Assembly (NCBI GenBank): GCA_017938565.1
Contig: JAGBBI010000257.1
Location: forward strand, 1-17,446
Direction: 5' to 3'
Length of the DNA: 17,446 bases
DNA from: Clostridia bacterium
Lineage (GTDB): Bacteria; Bacillota_A; Clostridia; Christensenellales; UBA1242
How positions within the stretch are numbered: the stretch's first letter is position 1; the number at the start of each line of letters is the position of its first letter. Position numbers and translations under genes: made by a program. The notes beneath the pieces were generated by a model that searched no databases, was not told the DNA's origin, and worked only from the letters and a program-made list of their open reading frames with translations. Positions 1 through 6,274 of the stretch are shown here, in pieces.

Positions 1-92
1 AAACAGAACGGTTGGCGTAATAATACAGCCAACAACCTGTTTCTTTTCTTCTTGCTCGAAAATCTAAACATTTTTACTGCTGTACAGACATA
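1..92. repeat. Dispersed hairpin-containing repeat, copy 1
   Basis: This stretch recurs with roughly three-quarters identity at 9361-9453. It starts with a stem: AAACAG (1-6) pairs with CTGTTT (37-42), and an inner GTTGGC (11-16) pairs with GCCAAC (28-33). A pyrimidine-rich run and the core AAAATCTAAAC follow, ending near TACAGACA. The left boundary is cut by the window edge. It could be a repeated terminator-like element behind the preceding gene or a non-autonomous repeat. Function is unknown. Confidence 0.6.
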
Positions 93-145
93 GCCGTAAT
101 TTTTGTATAGGGCGGTCTTGTAAAAAATGATAAAGAAATATAAAT

Positions 146-205
146 CTGTTTGGAATTTTTTATTTCAAAAATCTAAACGTTTTTGCTTCTGAGCAAACAC
201 AGTAA
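146..205. repeat. Partial copy of the dispersed repeat
   Basis: CTGTTT (146-151), a 16-base AT-rich spacer, then AAAATCTAAAC. This is the same word order and the same spacing as in the copy at 1-92, which supports common origin. The left hairpin half is absent. The 3' part (TTGCTTCTGAGCAAACACAG) resembles the ends of the other copies only loosely. Confidence 0.4.
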
Positions 206-235
206 AAGCAGACTTAAAATAAGAAAAATGACACA

Positions 236-297
236 AAAACGTAGGGGACGGCAGACAAGGGCGTTTCGCTCTATGCGTAAGGTGAGCGATTTAAAAT
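236..297. other. GC-richer island in an AT-rich gap, unassigned
   Basis: The gap 206-306 holds no gene that I can support. Within it, 236-297 is clearly richer in G and C than its surroundings and contains a short hairpin, AGGGCG TTT CGCTCT, that includes one G-U pair. No U-tract, ribosome site or credible ORF goes with it. It may be a leftover of a larger element or part of a small RNA. Confidence 0.25.
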
Positions 298-306
298 TGT
301 TTTCGT

Positions 307-335
307 TTGACAATTAACTAGTTATATGGTATAAT
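307..335 (+). promoter_or_regulatory. Consensus sigma-A promoter of the nitroreductase operon
   Basis: TTGACA (307-312), a 17-base spacer and TATAAT (330-335), with an extended -10 TGG just upstream. Two palindromes overlap it: TAACTAGTTA (315-324) between the boxes, and TGGTA-TAAT-TACCA (327-340) across the -10. An exact-consensus promoter covered by palindromes suggests repressor control. The regulator is unknown. Confidence 0.85.
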
Positions 336-372
336 TACCACTAATTAAAATGATTTTTAGGGGGTTTTGATT

Positions 373-921
373 TTGAGTACTTGTAAAGAAATTATAAATG
401 AGCGAAGAAGTGTGCGTTCTTTCACTAACGAAAAAATAAGCGAAGAAGAATTGCTTGATATTTTAGACTGCGGAAGACAGGCTCCGTCGTCAAAGAATTA
501 TCAACCTTGGAGATTTTACATTCTAAATGACGAAGAAAAAAGAAATCTTTATGATATGATGATGGATACATTAAACAAAAACAACACCGAAAAAACGGGC
601 TTGGCGACAGCAAAAATTTTAAATGACGCAGGTCAAGTTGTGGTTGTGTACGCTGACAGAGAAACGCTGAAAGCAAAAGACTCTGGGATGTATTCGTTAA
701 TGCTTTCGGTTGGTGCTTGTATTGAAAATATGTTACTTCGTGCAACAGAACTTGGAGTTGCAACACTTTGGATGTATGATGTCGTAGTTGTTGCAAAGGA
801 ACTTGAAGAAATGTATTGTCCAGACGGAATGTTTGTATCGGCAATTTGTTTTGGTAAAGAAGATAAGGTTTTACCAAGGGCAAAGAAAAAAGATTTAAAA
901 GATTTAATCGTTAACAAATAA
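373..921 (+). CDS. Nitroreductase family protein
   Basis: FMN-dependent oxidoreductase of the nitroreductase fold, expected to be cytosolic and to use NAD(P)H; its substrate cannot be told from sequence. Family landmarks are the early RRSVRSF segment (phosphate contact of FMN), APSSKNYQPW (FMN site), GACIENMLLRATELGVATLW (helix and dimer region) and the closing ICFGKED strand. At about 180 residues it is a short, single-domain member. I chose TTG at 373 because AGGGGG at 359-364 lies 8 bases before it; the in-frame TTG at 367 is only 2 bases from that site. It is the first gene of an operon with the radical SAM gene 26 bases downstream, behind a consensus promoter. Family assignment is firm; the reaction is not. 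Confidence 0.9.
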   Translation: MSTCKEIINERRSVRSFTNEKISEEELLDILDCGRQAPSSKNYQPWRFYILNDEEKRNLYDMMMDTLNKNNTEKTGLATAKILNDAGQVVVVYADRETLKAKDSGMYSLMLSVGACIENMLLRATELGVATLWMYDVVVVAKELEEMYCPDGMFVSAICFGKEDKVLPRAKKKDLKDLIVNK

Positions 922-947
922 TTAAGGGGTTTAAAGGAGAATAAACA

Positions 948-2246
948 ATGGCAAAAGAGCAAAGCAGACACGACATAATAAGGGAGCATATGCACGAGAT
1001 TGCGGACAGATATAAAGCATTAGCCCGTGAAAAAGAAAGAACAAGCGAACAAGGTGATTACTCTGCATCATTTCATATGAATGCATATTCACAACTTTCT
1101 TTTTTGACTGAGGGTTGTAAAACTGGAAGATGCAGTTTTTGTGCTTATGGGCAAACCAACAGCAAATTGACACCAAAACAAGTAGGAATAGAAACTGAAA
1201 AGTTTATACAAGAGATTGAACAAAGAATAAGAGAAGGAAATCCAACCTACGCAGTGTTATTTGACTCGGTCGGTTCAATTTTTGATAGGAACGAATTTTC
1301 GCCAGAAAGTCTTGATGTTGTGTTCAAGAAATTGGACGAGTTGCTTGAAAGGGTGCCAATGATTGAAGAGGTCGCATTTGAAACGCACTATGGCACACTT
1401 GGGACGGTTGATAAAGACGGGGTTTATGTGTCGTCAGAGGCTCTTGATAAATTGGTTGACTTCAAGAAAAAACATCAATCGGTTGGAACTTATGTAATTG
1501 AGTTGGGGTTAGAGTCTACCAACCCAGAATTAAGAACAGAATTGTTATTCAAGCCAATCGACAACGAGATGTATAAAAGGTCGGTTAAACACCTACATGA
1601 TAACGGAATAAATGTTGATGTAAACATTATGGCTACATTGCCATTTTTAACAAAAAAAGAACAAATTGCAAACGCAGTAACAAGCACAATGGAGGCCTTA
1701 AAACCTTATGAAGAGGGTGGCTTTGGTGTAGATAATGTTGTTTTGTTCCCGTTGAATGTTAGAGAAAACACCTTTATGGGACACTCGTTCAAAAGCATTA
1801 AGGCATACGAACAGCAATATCCAGATTGGGAAAAACCTAATTGGTTAGATGATGAATTCCCAATATGGTCGTTGGTTGCAACACTAAATACATTTATTGA
1901 AACTGGACATGAAGATATGTTAAGTAAAATAAGTGTTGCGTGGTTTGGTGGGCGTTCGGTTTATGAATCAGATATCGAGCCAAAAGATTGGGAAGATACG
2001 TACGATGCCTTTGTTCAATACCGTAAGAACGGAAGTGGAGAAAACAGCAGGGCTAACATAATACGTAAACTTACTCAACATCCAAAATATAAAGCATTTA
2101 TGGAAAGCATTAAAAACGAGCCTCAAACCAATCTTTCGTTTGCAGACAGAGCAGAGTTCATTCAAGAACTGAATGAAAAGGTGGGGTTACCAATCAAATC
2201 GCCTTGTGAAAGACGAAGTGGCTCGGAGTCTGGCGAAGACGAATAG
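948..2246 (+). CDS. Radical SAM protein, RaSEA-like (COG1244 type)
   Basis: A 432-residue radical SAM enzyme. Cys57, Cys62 and Cys65 in EGCKTGRCSFCAYG form a CX4CX2C cluster motif, where the classic spacing is CX3CX2C. Further along are VLFDSVGSIFDRNEFSPE (103-120), an EVAFETHYG strand (141-149), IELGLESTNPELR (184-196) and the helix LPFLTKKEQIANAV (231-244). These match in order the pattern of the COG1244 Fe-S oxidoreductases, the group that includes archaeal RaSEA, which acts on tRNA archaeosine. The bacterial members' substrates are not known to me. AGGAG (935-939) lies 8 bases before ATG. It follows the nitroreductase by 26 bases and is probably co-transcribed. The C-terminus is acidic. 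The radical SAM call is firm; the subfamily is recognised from memory of motif order. Confidence 0.8.
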   Translation: MAKEQSRHDIIREHMHEIADRYKALAREKERTSEQGDYSASFHMNAYSQLSFLTEGCKTGRCSFCAYGQTNSKLTPKQVGIETEKFIQEIEQRIREGNPTYAVLFDSVGSIFDRNEFSPESLDVVFKKLDELLERVPMIEEVAFETHYGTLGTVDKDGVYVSSEALDKLVDFKKKHQSVGTYVIELGLESTNPELRTELLFKPIDNEMYKRSVKHLHDNGINVDVNIMATLPFLTKKEQIANAVTSTMEALKPYEEGGFGVDNVVLFPLNVRENTFMGHSFKSIKAYEQQYPDWEKPNWLDDEFPIWSLVATLNTFIETGHEDMLSKISVAWFGGRSVYESDIEPKDWEDTYDAFVQYRKNGSGENSRANIIRKLTQHPKYKAFMESIKNEPQTNLSFADRAEFIQELNEKVGLPIKSPCERRSGSESGEDE

Positions 2247-2320
2247 TTTTTTAAAATTTTTGTTCGACTCAAGTAATTTTTAAGTTATTTTGTGTTCACC
2301 GAAAGACTTCTTGTGCTTAG
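2247..2320. other. Short AT-rich gap before rnpB
   Basis: No convincing terminator for the upstream operon is visible here. The best candidate is a 4-bp stem GTCT/AGAC at the very end of the coding region, followed by TTTTTT. Transcription may therefore partly read through into rnpB. Confidence 0.3.
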
Positions 2321-2349
2321 TTGACAAATTTATAAAAATGATATATAAT
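2321..2349 (+). promoter_or_regulatory. Consensus promoter of rnpB
   Basis: TTGACA (2321-2326), a 17-base spacer and TATAAT (2344-2349). The expected start, about 6-7 bases downstream, falls at the first paired base of RNase P RNA helix P1. This is what a strong stable-RNA promoter should look like. Confidence 0.9.
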
Positions 2350-2352
2350 AAT

Positions 2353-2748
2353 AGTTGCCAGTCTAAACTGTCGCGCTGGTTTGGTTGCACCAGAAATGGT
2401 GCGGTCAAACGGTGAGGAAAGTCCGAGCATCACAGAGCAGGACGCTTGCTAACGGCAAGCCAAAGTAATTTGAGGAAAAGGGCAACAGAAATAAACCGCC
2501 AAGAATTTTCTTGGTAAGGGTGGAAAGGTGGGGTAAGAGCCCACAAGTTTGTATGGCGACATACATCCGCTGTAAACTCCGTTCGATGCAAGACAAGAGG
2601 GGACGCCAGTTTTTCAAGGGAAACCTAAAAAACAAGACGTATGGTTGCTCGCCAGCACCCTCGAAAAGTCGCAAAAGAACCGCCCAGCAATGGTCGGTCA
2701 AGATAGATGGCAGTTGAATACAGAACTCGGCTTACAGGCTGACAAATT
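2353..2748 (+). ncRNA. rnpB: RNase P RNA (type A-like)
   Basis: Catalytic RNA of RNase P, which removes the 5' leader from tRNA precursors. Conserved blocks appear in the right order: GAGGAAAGTCCGAGC (2414-2428), ACAGAAATAAACCGCC (2485-2500), GGTAAGGGTGGAAAGG with GTAAGAGCCCAC (2513-2544), TGTAAACTCC (2571-2580) and the 3' block ATAGATGGCAG...ACAGAACTCGGCTTAC (2703-2735). Helix P1 is formed by TTGCCAGTC (2355-2363) and GGCTGACAA (2737-2745), with one mismatch and one G-U pair. The CTTGCTAACGGCAAGCC segment followed by GAGGAAAAGGGCAACAGAA matches the type A layout rather than the Bacillus type B layout. Ends are set from P1 and the promoter and may be off by a few bases. Confidence 0.95.
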
Positions 2749-2751
2749 TAT

Positions 2752-2788
2752 GAAAATCTCTTGCAAATCGCAAGAGGTTTTCTTTTTT
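2752..2788 (+). terminator. Terminator of rnpB
   Basis: GAAAATCTCTTGC (2752-2764) pairs with GCAAGAGGTTTTC (2770-2782) around a 5-base loop, with a single T-G wobble. A run of six T follows. Confidence 0.9.
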
Positions 2789-2813
2789 ATTAAAGTTGTT
2801 GTAAGCCCAAACC

Positions 2814-2842
2814 TTGACATTTTAAATGATGTATGTTACACT
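2814..2842 (+). promoter_or_regulatory. Promoter of the 2885-4598 operon
   Basis: TTGACA (2814-2819), a 17-base spacer and TACACT (2837-2842), with TGT immediately upstream as an extended -10. The leader is about 35 bases and leads into AAGGAG before the first gene. Confidence 0.8.
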
Positions 2843-2884
2843 AAAAAACACTGAACTAATACAAAAAACCAAGGAGAAAATTTT

Positions 2885-3589
2885 ATGTCGCTTAACCTAA
2901 AAACCGTGTCAGGATACAGAGATGCATTGTTTCCTATACTAACCAAGAAAATTGAAACGGCAATTACCGAGGTAAGGAAAAAACACCTCGAATATTCAGA
3001 GGAAGAACTCATTTTCGCCGGCCATATGAAAGCTTTTAATGAGATAACAACAACAAAAGCGTACACTCGTGAAGAAATGCGTGGATTAATTTTAAGTCAT
3101 TATTTCACCGCATCGCCTGAAATAGACGCAAGAATTTCAATGGCGGTTGCGTCTGTAATAGACAGTTATCCAGAACGCTCGGACGCTTTAACAACCAAGT
3201 CTCAAGGAGATTTCTCTGTGCAGATAAGTGGAAAGATGTATTGCAAGAAACATGACTCCGAGCCAAATTGTTTGATTCCAAACGAATGCATAAAGGGAGT
3301 TATGGGAGTTGCATTGCCAATATATCAAACTGCTATAGCAAATCTTTCAAACAGAGAAGTTGCTGATATAATTTCAACAACAGTAATGTTTGCAAAGCAC
3401 GAGAAATCAAAACGAATAAGAATTGAAAGAAGTGCGTTTGGAGACAAGCCAATTATGGCATTCTCAAGTCCTGAAACATTAAAGGGTTTTGCAATTCGTC
3501 AATCGGTTCCATTATCGCTTAACGTACTTTTAAGAGAAAGGCTTAAAAGAGAGGCAAGTGCTTCAGGTGATACATCTGACAAACAATAA
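2885..3589 (+). CDS. Unrecognised 234-residue protein
   Basis: I do not recognise this protein. AAGGAG (2871-2876) lies 8 bases before ATG, and a clear promoter precedes it, so the gene is real. It has no signal peptide or membrane span and should be cytosolic. The first 100 residues and residues 135-175 look mainly helical. A central cluster Cys120, His123, Cys129, Cys135 (CX2HX5CX5C) could bind a metal such as zinc. The tail from 214 on is basic, then Ser/Asp-rich. It is the first of three same-strand genes, 49 bases ahead of the next, with one promoter in front and one terminator behind, which suggests that the three products work together. Confidence 0.75.
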   Translation: MSLNLKTVSGYRDALFPILTKKIETAITEVRKKHLEYSEEELIFAGHMKAFNEITTTKAYTREEMRGLILSHYFTASPEIDARISMAVASVIDSYPERSDALTTKSQGDFSVQISGKMYCKKHDSEPNCLIPNECIKGVMGVALPIYQTAIANLSNREVADIISTTVMFAKHEKSKRIRIERSAFGDKPIMAFSSPETLKGFAIRQSVPLSLNVLLRERLKREASASGDTSDKQ

Positions 3590-3638
3590 GTTTAAGACCG
3601 GGAAAATATAAAAAGTTGATAAAAGGATATTGCAAGAA

Positions 3639-4310
3639 GTGTATTCTACTGTTGCTGAAGACATTAATAATATTTTAGAAGACAAAGGCTTTTGTAAAAG
3701 TTTGACTGAGGGTCAATTCTGCAAAAGCCTTTTGGCTGTTCAATTAAAAAATGCCTCAGCAAGTGCAAAAGCAAAAATAGCATCGAAGTTAAAAGAATAT
3801 TCACTTTTTGAAAGGACGCAAAAAACCTTTCTTTATGATGAAGAATTTATTGGCGGGTTAATTAAAAATTGCACGAGTATAGAAAGGGCATTCATTGTTA
3901 TTGAATTAAACAGGCTTGGCTTTTTTGATGGCTCGGTCGATATAGACTATTATATCAACAAAAATTTAATTGAAAAAAAGGTGCAAAATATAAAAAGAAG
4001 TGTTATAATAGGCTTTGCAAGATATAACGAAAACTTGGTTGGAGAAATATTTAATTCTACGATAGGTATTTTAGATACGGAATTAAAACAATATTTGTAC
4101 GGGCTAAGCGACGAAGAGGTCAAAGAGACGTCTGCTGTACTTTTAAAAATGGTTGACAACTATTCAAAAAAGTCTACAAATTATTTCCCAGCACCTAAAA
4201 GGTTTACAAATATGATGAAAGATTTATGTGTTGCAAGGGCATTTATAAATGCAAGCCAAAGCAAGATTATGCGAAATTATCTAACTGAAAACTATTCGTC
4301 AGAGCATTAA
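3639..4310 (+). CDS. Unrecognised helical protein of about 223 residues
   Basis: The second gene of the operon; I do not recognise it. The protein looks all-helical and soluble, with no signal or membrane segment. Near the N-terminus the word FCKSL occurs twice, nine residues apart. The start is uncertain. An in-frame TTG at 3630 lies only 2 bases from the AAAAGGA site (3621-3627), so I prefer GTG at 3639, which is 11 bases away. No ATG is available nearby, and a stop at 3609 closes the frame upstream. A nested inverted repeat in the DNA (3684-3732) falls within the first 35 codons. The gap to the next gene is 24 bases. Confidence 0.7.
   Translation: MYSTVAEDINNILEDKGFCKSLTEGQFCKSLLAVQLKNASASAKAKIASKLKEYSLFERTQKTFLYDEEFIGGLIKNCTSIERAFIVIELNRLGFFDGSVDIDYYINKNLIEKKVQNIKRSVIIGFARYNENLVGEIFNSTIGILDTELKQYLYGLSDEEVKETSAVLLKMVDNYSKKSTNYFPAPKRFTNMMKDLCVARAFINASQSKIMRNYLTENYSSEH
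3684..3732 (+). repeat. Nested inverted repeat inside the coding region
   Basis: AAAGGCTTTTG (3684-3694) and CAAAAGCCTTT (3722-3732) are perfect 11-base complements. Between them, TTGAC (3702-3706) and GTCAA (3712-3716) form a second stem with loop TGAGG. The mRNA can fold into a two-storey hairpin about 45 bases after the chosen start. There is no U-tract, so it is not a standard terminator. Confidence 0.6.
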
Positions 4311-4334
4311 AAAATTAAGTAAAAGGAGCAGTCT

Positions 4335-4598
4335 ATGAGAAAACAAAAAGTTATTGATTTAAAAAGAGTTCAAGAAATAAGGAAAAGGTTAAACGAAAAT
4401 ATCGCCGGTATTACAGAGGCTTATCCAGACATAGAAGATGATAAAAGAAGAGTTAAAGCGTACCAAATTACAGCGGGGGAATTCCCAAAGTCGCTAACTG
4501 GGGCATTGATTGAAATAGCAAAAGCCGATGACCCTAATTTACTTTCAGAAATTGAAACGGGCTTAGGTGTCAGTGAGGCTCAAGATGAAAATCAATAG
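4335..4598 (+). CDS. Unrecognised 87-residue protein
   Basis: The third and last gene of the operon. AAGGAG (4323-4328) lies 6 bases before ATG. The protein is small, charged and probably helical: a basic N-terminal third (RKQKVIDLKRVQEIRKRL), a middle stretch EAYPDIEDDKRRVKAYQ, and an acidic tail ending in DENQ. No motif, signal or membrane segment is seen. A strong terminator follows 38 bases downstream. It could be an accessory or regulatory subunit to the two larger genes before it; this is inferred from position only. Confidence 0.7.
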   Translation: MRKQKVIDLKRVQEIRKRLNENIAGITEAYPDIEDDKRRVKAYQITAGEFPKSLTGALIEIAKADDPNLLSEIETGLGVSEAQDENQ

Positions 4599-4636
4599 GT
4601 TTATATTGTAAGAGCGTTAAATTTTGAAGATTATTA

Positions 4637-4676
4637 AAAAAACCGTACCAACAAAATATGTGTGGTGCGGTTTTTT
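4637..4676. terminator. Bidirectional terminator between convergent genes
   Basis: AAAAAACCGTACCA (4637-4650) pairs with TGGTGCGGTTTTTT (4663-4676), with one T-G wobble. There is an A-run on the left and a T-run on the right, so it can serve both the operon ending at 4598 and the minus-strand gene ending at 4687. Confidence 0.85.
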
Positions 4677-4686
4677 ATTTTGGTTT

Positions 4687-5100
4687 TTATTCAAAAATCA
4701 GATAGACGCCTTGTGTTTCGTCGTAATAGATAATTCGTCCGTTAGAGTATTGTTGAGGGATGGTGTTTGTTGTTCCATCTTCAAATGTGTAGCTGATGTT
4801 CAAAACATTGCCTTCAATTTTGTATTTTCCAGTAATAGTATATTCAATGACACTAGGCGGAGTTACAATTTTAAAATTAATCGTGATTTTTTCGTTAAAC
4901 CCAAGTTTGATTGTATAGTCTTTATATTTGTCGACGATGGCTTTTTTGCCGTCGTCCAAATCGTCATAATAAACAACTTTGTCATTTTCAACATCGGCAA
5001 TACCGACCAGTTTATAGGTTTTTTCAACGCAACCAGTCAAAAGAACTGATGACAACACGCAAATCATCACTGCACAAAAAACAGATAAAACTTTTCTCAT
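4687..5100 (-). CDS. Small secreted lipoprotein of unknown function
   Basis: A 137-residue protein with a clear lipoprotein signal: basic MRKVL, a hydrophobic run SVFCAVMICVLSSVLLTGC and the lipobox LLTGC. It should be cleaved before the cysteine and lipid-anchored on the outer face of the cytoplasmic membrane. The mature part, about 115 residues, is rich in beta-forming residues and Tyr, with GKYKIEGNVLNISYTFEDG resembling the strand pattern of small extracellular lipocalin-like or DUF-type lipoproteins; this is only a resemblance. I chose ATG at 5100 because a weak AAAGAG site lies 8 bases before it; the in-frame GTG at 5109 would overlap that site. It stops at TGA. It is transcribed alone, convergent with the upstream operon and divergent from the next. 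Confidence 0.85.
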   Translation of the reverse strand: MRKVLSVFCAVMICVLSSVLLTGCVEKTYKLVGIADVENDKVVYYDDLDDGKKAIVDKYKDYTIKLGFNEKITINFKIVTPPSVIEYTITGKYKIEGNVLNISYTFEDGTTNTIPQQYSNGRIIYYDETQGVYLIFE

Positions 5101-5130
5101 AGAACTCACTCTTTATATCATTTTTCTTTA

Positions 5131-5160
5131 ATGATACCTTTTATTTAATTGTCTTGTCAA
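5131..5160 (-). promoter_or_regulatory. Promoter of the lipoprotein gene
   Basis: Reading the minus strand: TTGACA (5160-5155), an 18-base spacer and TATCAT (5136-5131). A small inverted repeat, ATCATT/AATGAT (5118-5123 and 5130-5135), follows the -10 and could act as an operator or leader hairpin. Confidence 0.65.
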
Positions 5161-5211
5161 TCAAAATTTCATTAAAATATATCATAAAAATTTTAAAAGG
5201 CTTTAAATTAT

Positions 5212-5246
5212 TTGATTTTAATACCAAACTAGTGGTAAACTAGTTT
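5212..5246 (+). promoter_or_regulatory. Probable promoter with overlapping inverted repeat
   Basis: TTGATT (5212-5217), an 18-base spacer and TAAACT (5236-5241), preceded by TGG as an extended -10. AAACTAGT (5226-5233) and ACTAGTTT (5239-5246) form an 8-base inverted repeat across the -10, and TACCA/TGGTA (5222-5226 and 5233-5237) a second. The same ACTAGT and TGGTA/TACCA words sit on the promoter at 307-335. Confidence 0.55.
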
Positions 5247-5282
5247 TGTAAATACGATGCAAAAAATGGAGGTTGCAAAATA

Positions 5283-5672
5283 ATGGCGGTAGAGAAAATC
5301 TCGCTTACAGAAATCGAAGCGTTCAAAGAAGATGAAGAGATGAAACGACTTAATGCTCTTTATGCTGACGAAATAGCCGAAATTGAAAGAAATCCTGTAA
5401 AACTCAGAAAGGTAGTCAAAAGAATGCCTGATGGAAGTGAAAAGGAATATTTGTTCGTTCCAGATGGAACCGAAGATGAGACATATGTCGCAAGGTGTGC
5501 TGAAGCAGTTTTAAAAAGTTTGCCAGAATGCAATGAAGAGTATGTTCGTTCGGAAATGGAAAGGACGGGTGCAAGTGCCGAAGAAGTTATTGCATATTAC
5601 TTAGCACTTGTAGAGTCGGTGGCTGAAAGCGGAGAAATACCAGATATTGATTATGATGACATTCCAAAATAA
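5283..5672 (+). CDS. Small acidic protein, first gene of four-gene operon
   Basis: An unrecognised 129-residue acidic, soluble protein. TGGAGG (5267-5272) precedes ATG by 10 bases. It appears to have two parts. Residues 30-62 (EIAEIERNPVKL, then KRMPDG and EYLFVPDG) resemble residues 32-60 of the third gene. Residues 80-111, starting LPECNEEYV and ending EEVIAYYLALVE, match residues 30-61 of the second gene at 19 of 32 positions. The tail is strongly acidic (PDIDYDDIPK). It therefore looks like a fusion or ancestor of the two following small genes. The four genes are separated by 18-30 bases and share one promoter and one terminator. Function unknown; a role as partner or adaptor of the large repeat protein at 6275 is inferred from context. 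Confidence 0.75.
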   Translation: MAVEKISLTEIEAFKEDEEMKRLNALYADEIAEIERNPVKLRKVVKRMPDGSEKEYLFVPDGTEDETYVARCAEAVLKSLPECNEEYVRSEMERTGASAEEVIAYYLALVESVAESGEIPDIDYDDIPK

Positions 5673-5692
5673 AAATAAAAAGGAGAAAGTTA

Positions 5693-5893
5693 ATGGCAAG
5701 TTGTAAAAGTCGTAATAATGACAAGAGCTTGACAAGTGAAGTACAAAAAAATCTTGAGAAACTAAAAAAACTTCAAGGCCTTCCGGAGTGTGATGAAAAC
5801 TATGTAAAGCAAATGGTAAAAAAAACCGGACAGTCTGTGGAGTATGTTATTGCAGAGTACTTGGCGAAAGTCGAAAAAATAGTAAGAGATTAG
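5693..5893 (+). CDS. 66-residue protein sharing the LPEC...YV domain
   Basis: A very small soluble protein. AGGAG (5681-5685) lies 7 bases before ATG, and the previous gene ends 20 bases upstream. Residues 30-61, starting LPECDENYVKQMVKKTG and ending AEYLAKVE, are the same domain as in the gene before it: LPEC, YV, TG, S, VIA, YLA and VE are identical. The first 29 residues are basic and helical. The domain is thus about 32 residues, probably two helices joined by the TG turn. I do not know a named family for it. Confidence 0.75.
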   Translation: MASCKSRNNDKSLTSEVQKNLEKLKKLQGLPECDENYVKQMVKKTGQSVEYVIAEYLAKVEKIVRD

Positions 5894-5923
5894 GTTTTAT
5901 AAACCGCAAAAAGGAGAATTAAA

Positions 5924-6256
5924 ATGAAAGAAGCAGAATTGTTTGACAGAAATGCATTTTTAAAAGTTGCAGTTGAGAAATGGAAAGAATTGCAAAATAA
6001 TAAACCCGAACTTGCAAAAGAAATTATGGCTCATCCAGAGATGTATGATTATAAAAAAGTAAAGTCGTCGACGGGTGCGGTTTATTGCGTACCAATTTTA
6101 TTCAGTGAAGAAGAAATTGAAAGGCAATCTACCGAATTTAAGAAATTTGACGATATGCCAACCATTGATGAGTATGTGGAAGAGGCAAGACGCAGAGGGG
6201 ATAGTCGAACCGATGACGAACTTGTTGAAGCGTATGCGGAAGAGTATTATAATTAA
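5924..6256 (+). CDS. 110-residue acidic protein related to its two neighbours
   Basis: The third small gene of the operon. AAGGAG (5911-5916) lies 7 bases before ATG. Residues 32-60 (KEIMAHPEMYDYKKVK, then GAVYCVPILF) parallel residues 30-62 of the first gene: a helix, an N/H-P turn, a lysine-rich strand, a G turn and a Y..P strand. The C-terminal part MPTIDEYVEEARRRGDS, then DDELVEAYAEEYYN, recalls the LPEC...YV...TG...VIA.YL domain, but weakly and without the cysteine. It has no signal or membrane segment. It stops 18 bases before the large repeat protein. Function unknown. Confidence 0.75.
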   Translation: MKEAELFDRNAFLKVAVEKWKELQNNKPELAKEIMAHPEMYDYKKVKSSTGAVYCVPILFSEEEIERQSTEFKKFDDMPTIDEYVEEARRRGDSRTDDELVEAYAEEYYN

Positions 6257-6274
6257 AAGTAGGAGAGTTTAAAA

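Noticed and set aside
2405..2854. Several small open frames inside the RNase P RNA gene, on both strands
   Set aside because: The region is fully explained by conserved rnpB blocks; the frames lack ribosome sites.
4624..5049. A 141-residue plus-strand frame opposite the lipoprotein gene
   Set aside because: It begins in the terminator hairpin, has no ribosome site and reads like an antisense frame (Phe/Val/Ile-rich). The minus-strand frame has a lipobox, ribosome site and promoter.
5693..6256. The small acidic pair as a toxin-antitoxin system
   Set aside because: No toxin fold, DNA-binding motif or overlap was seen, and the two are part of a longer operon with related paralogs.
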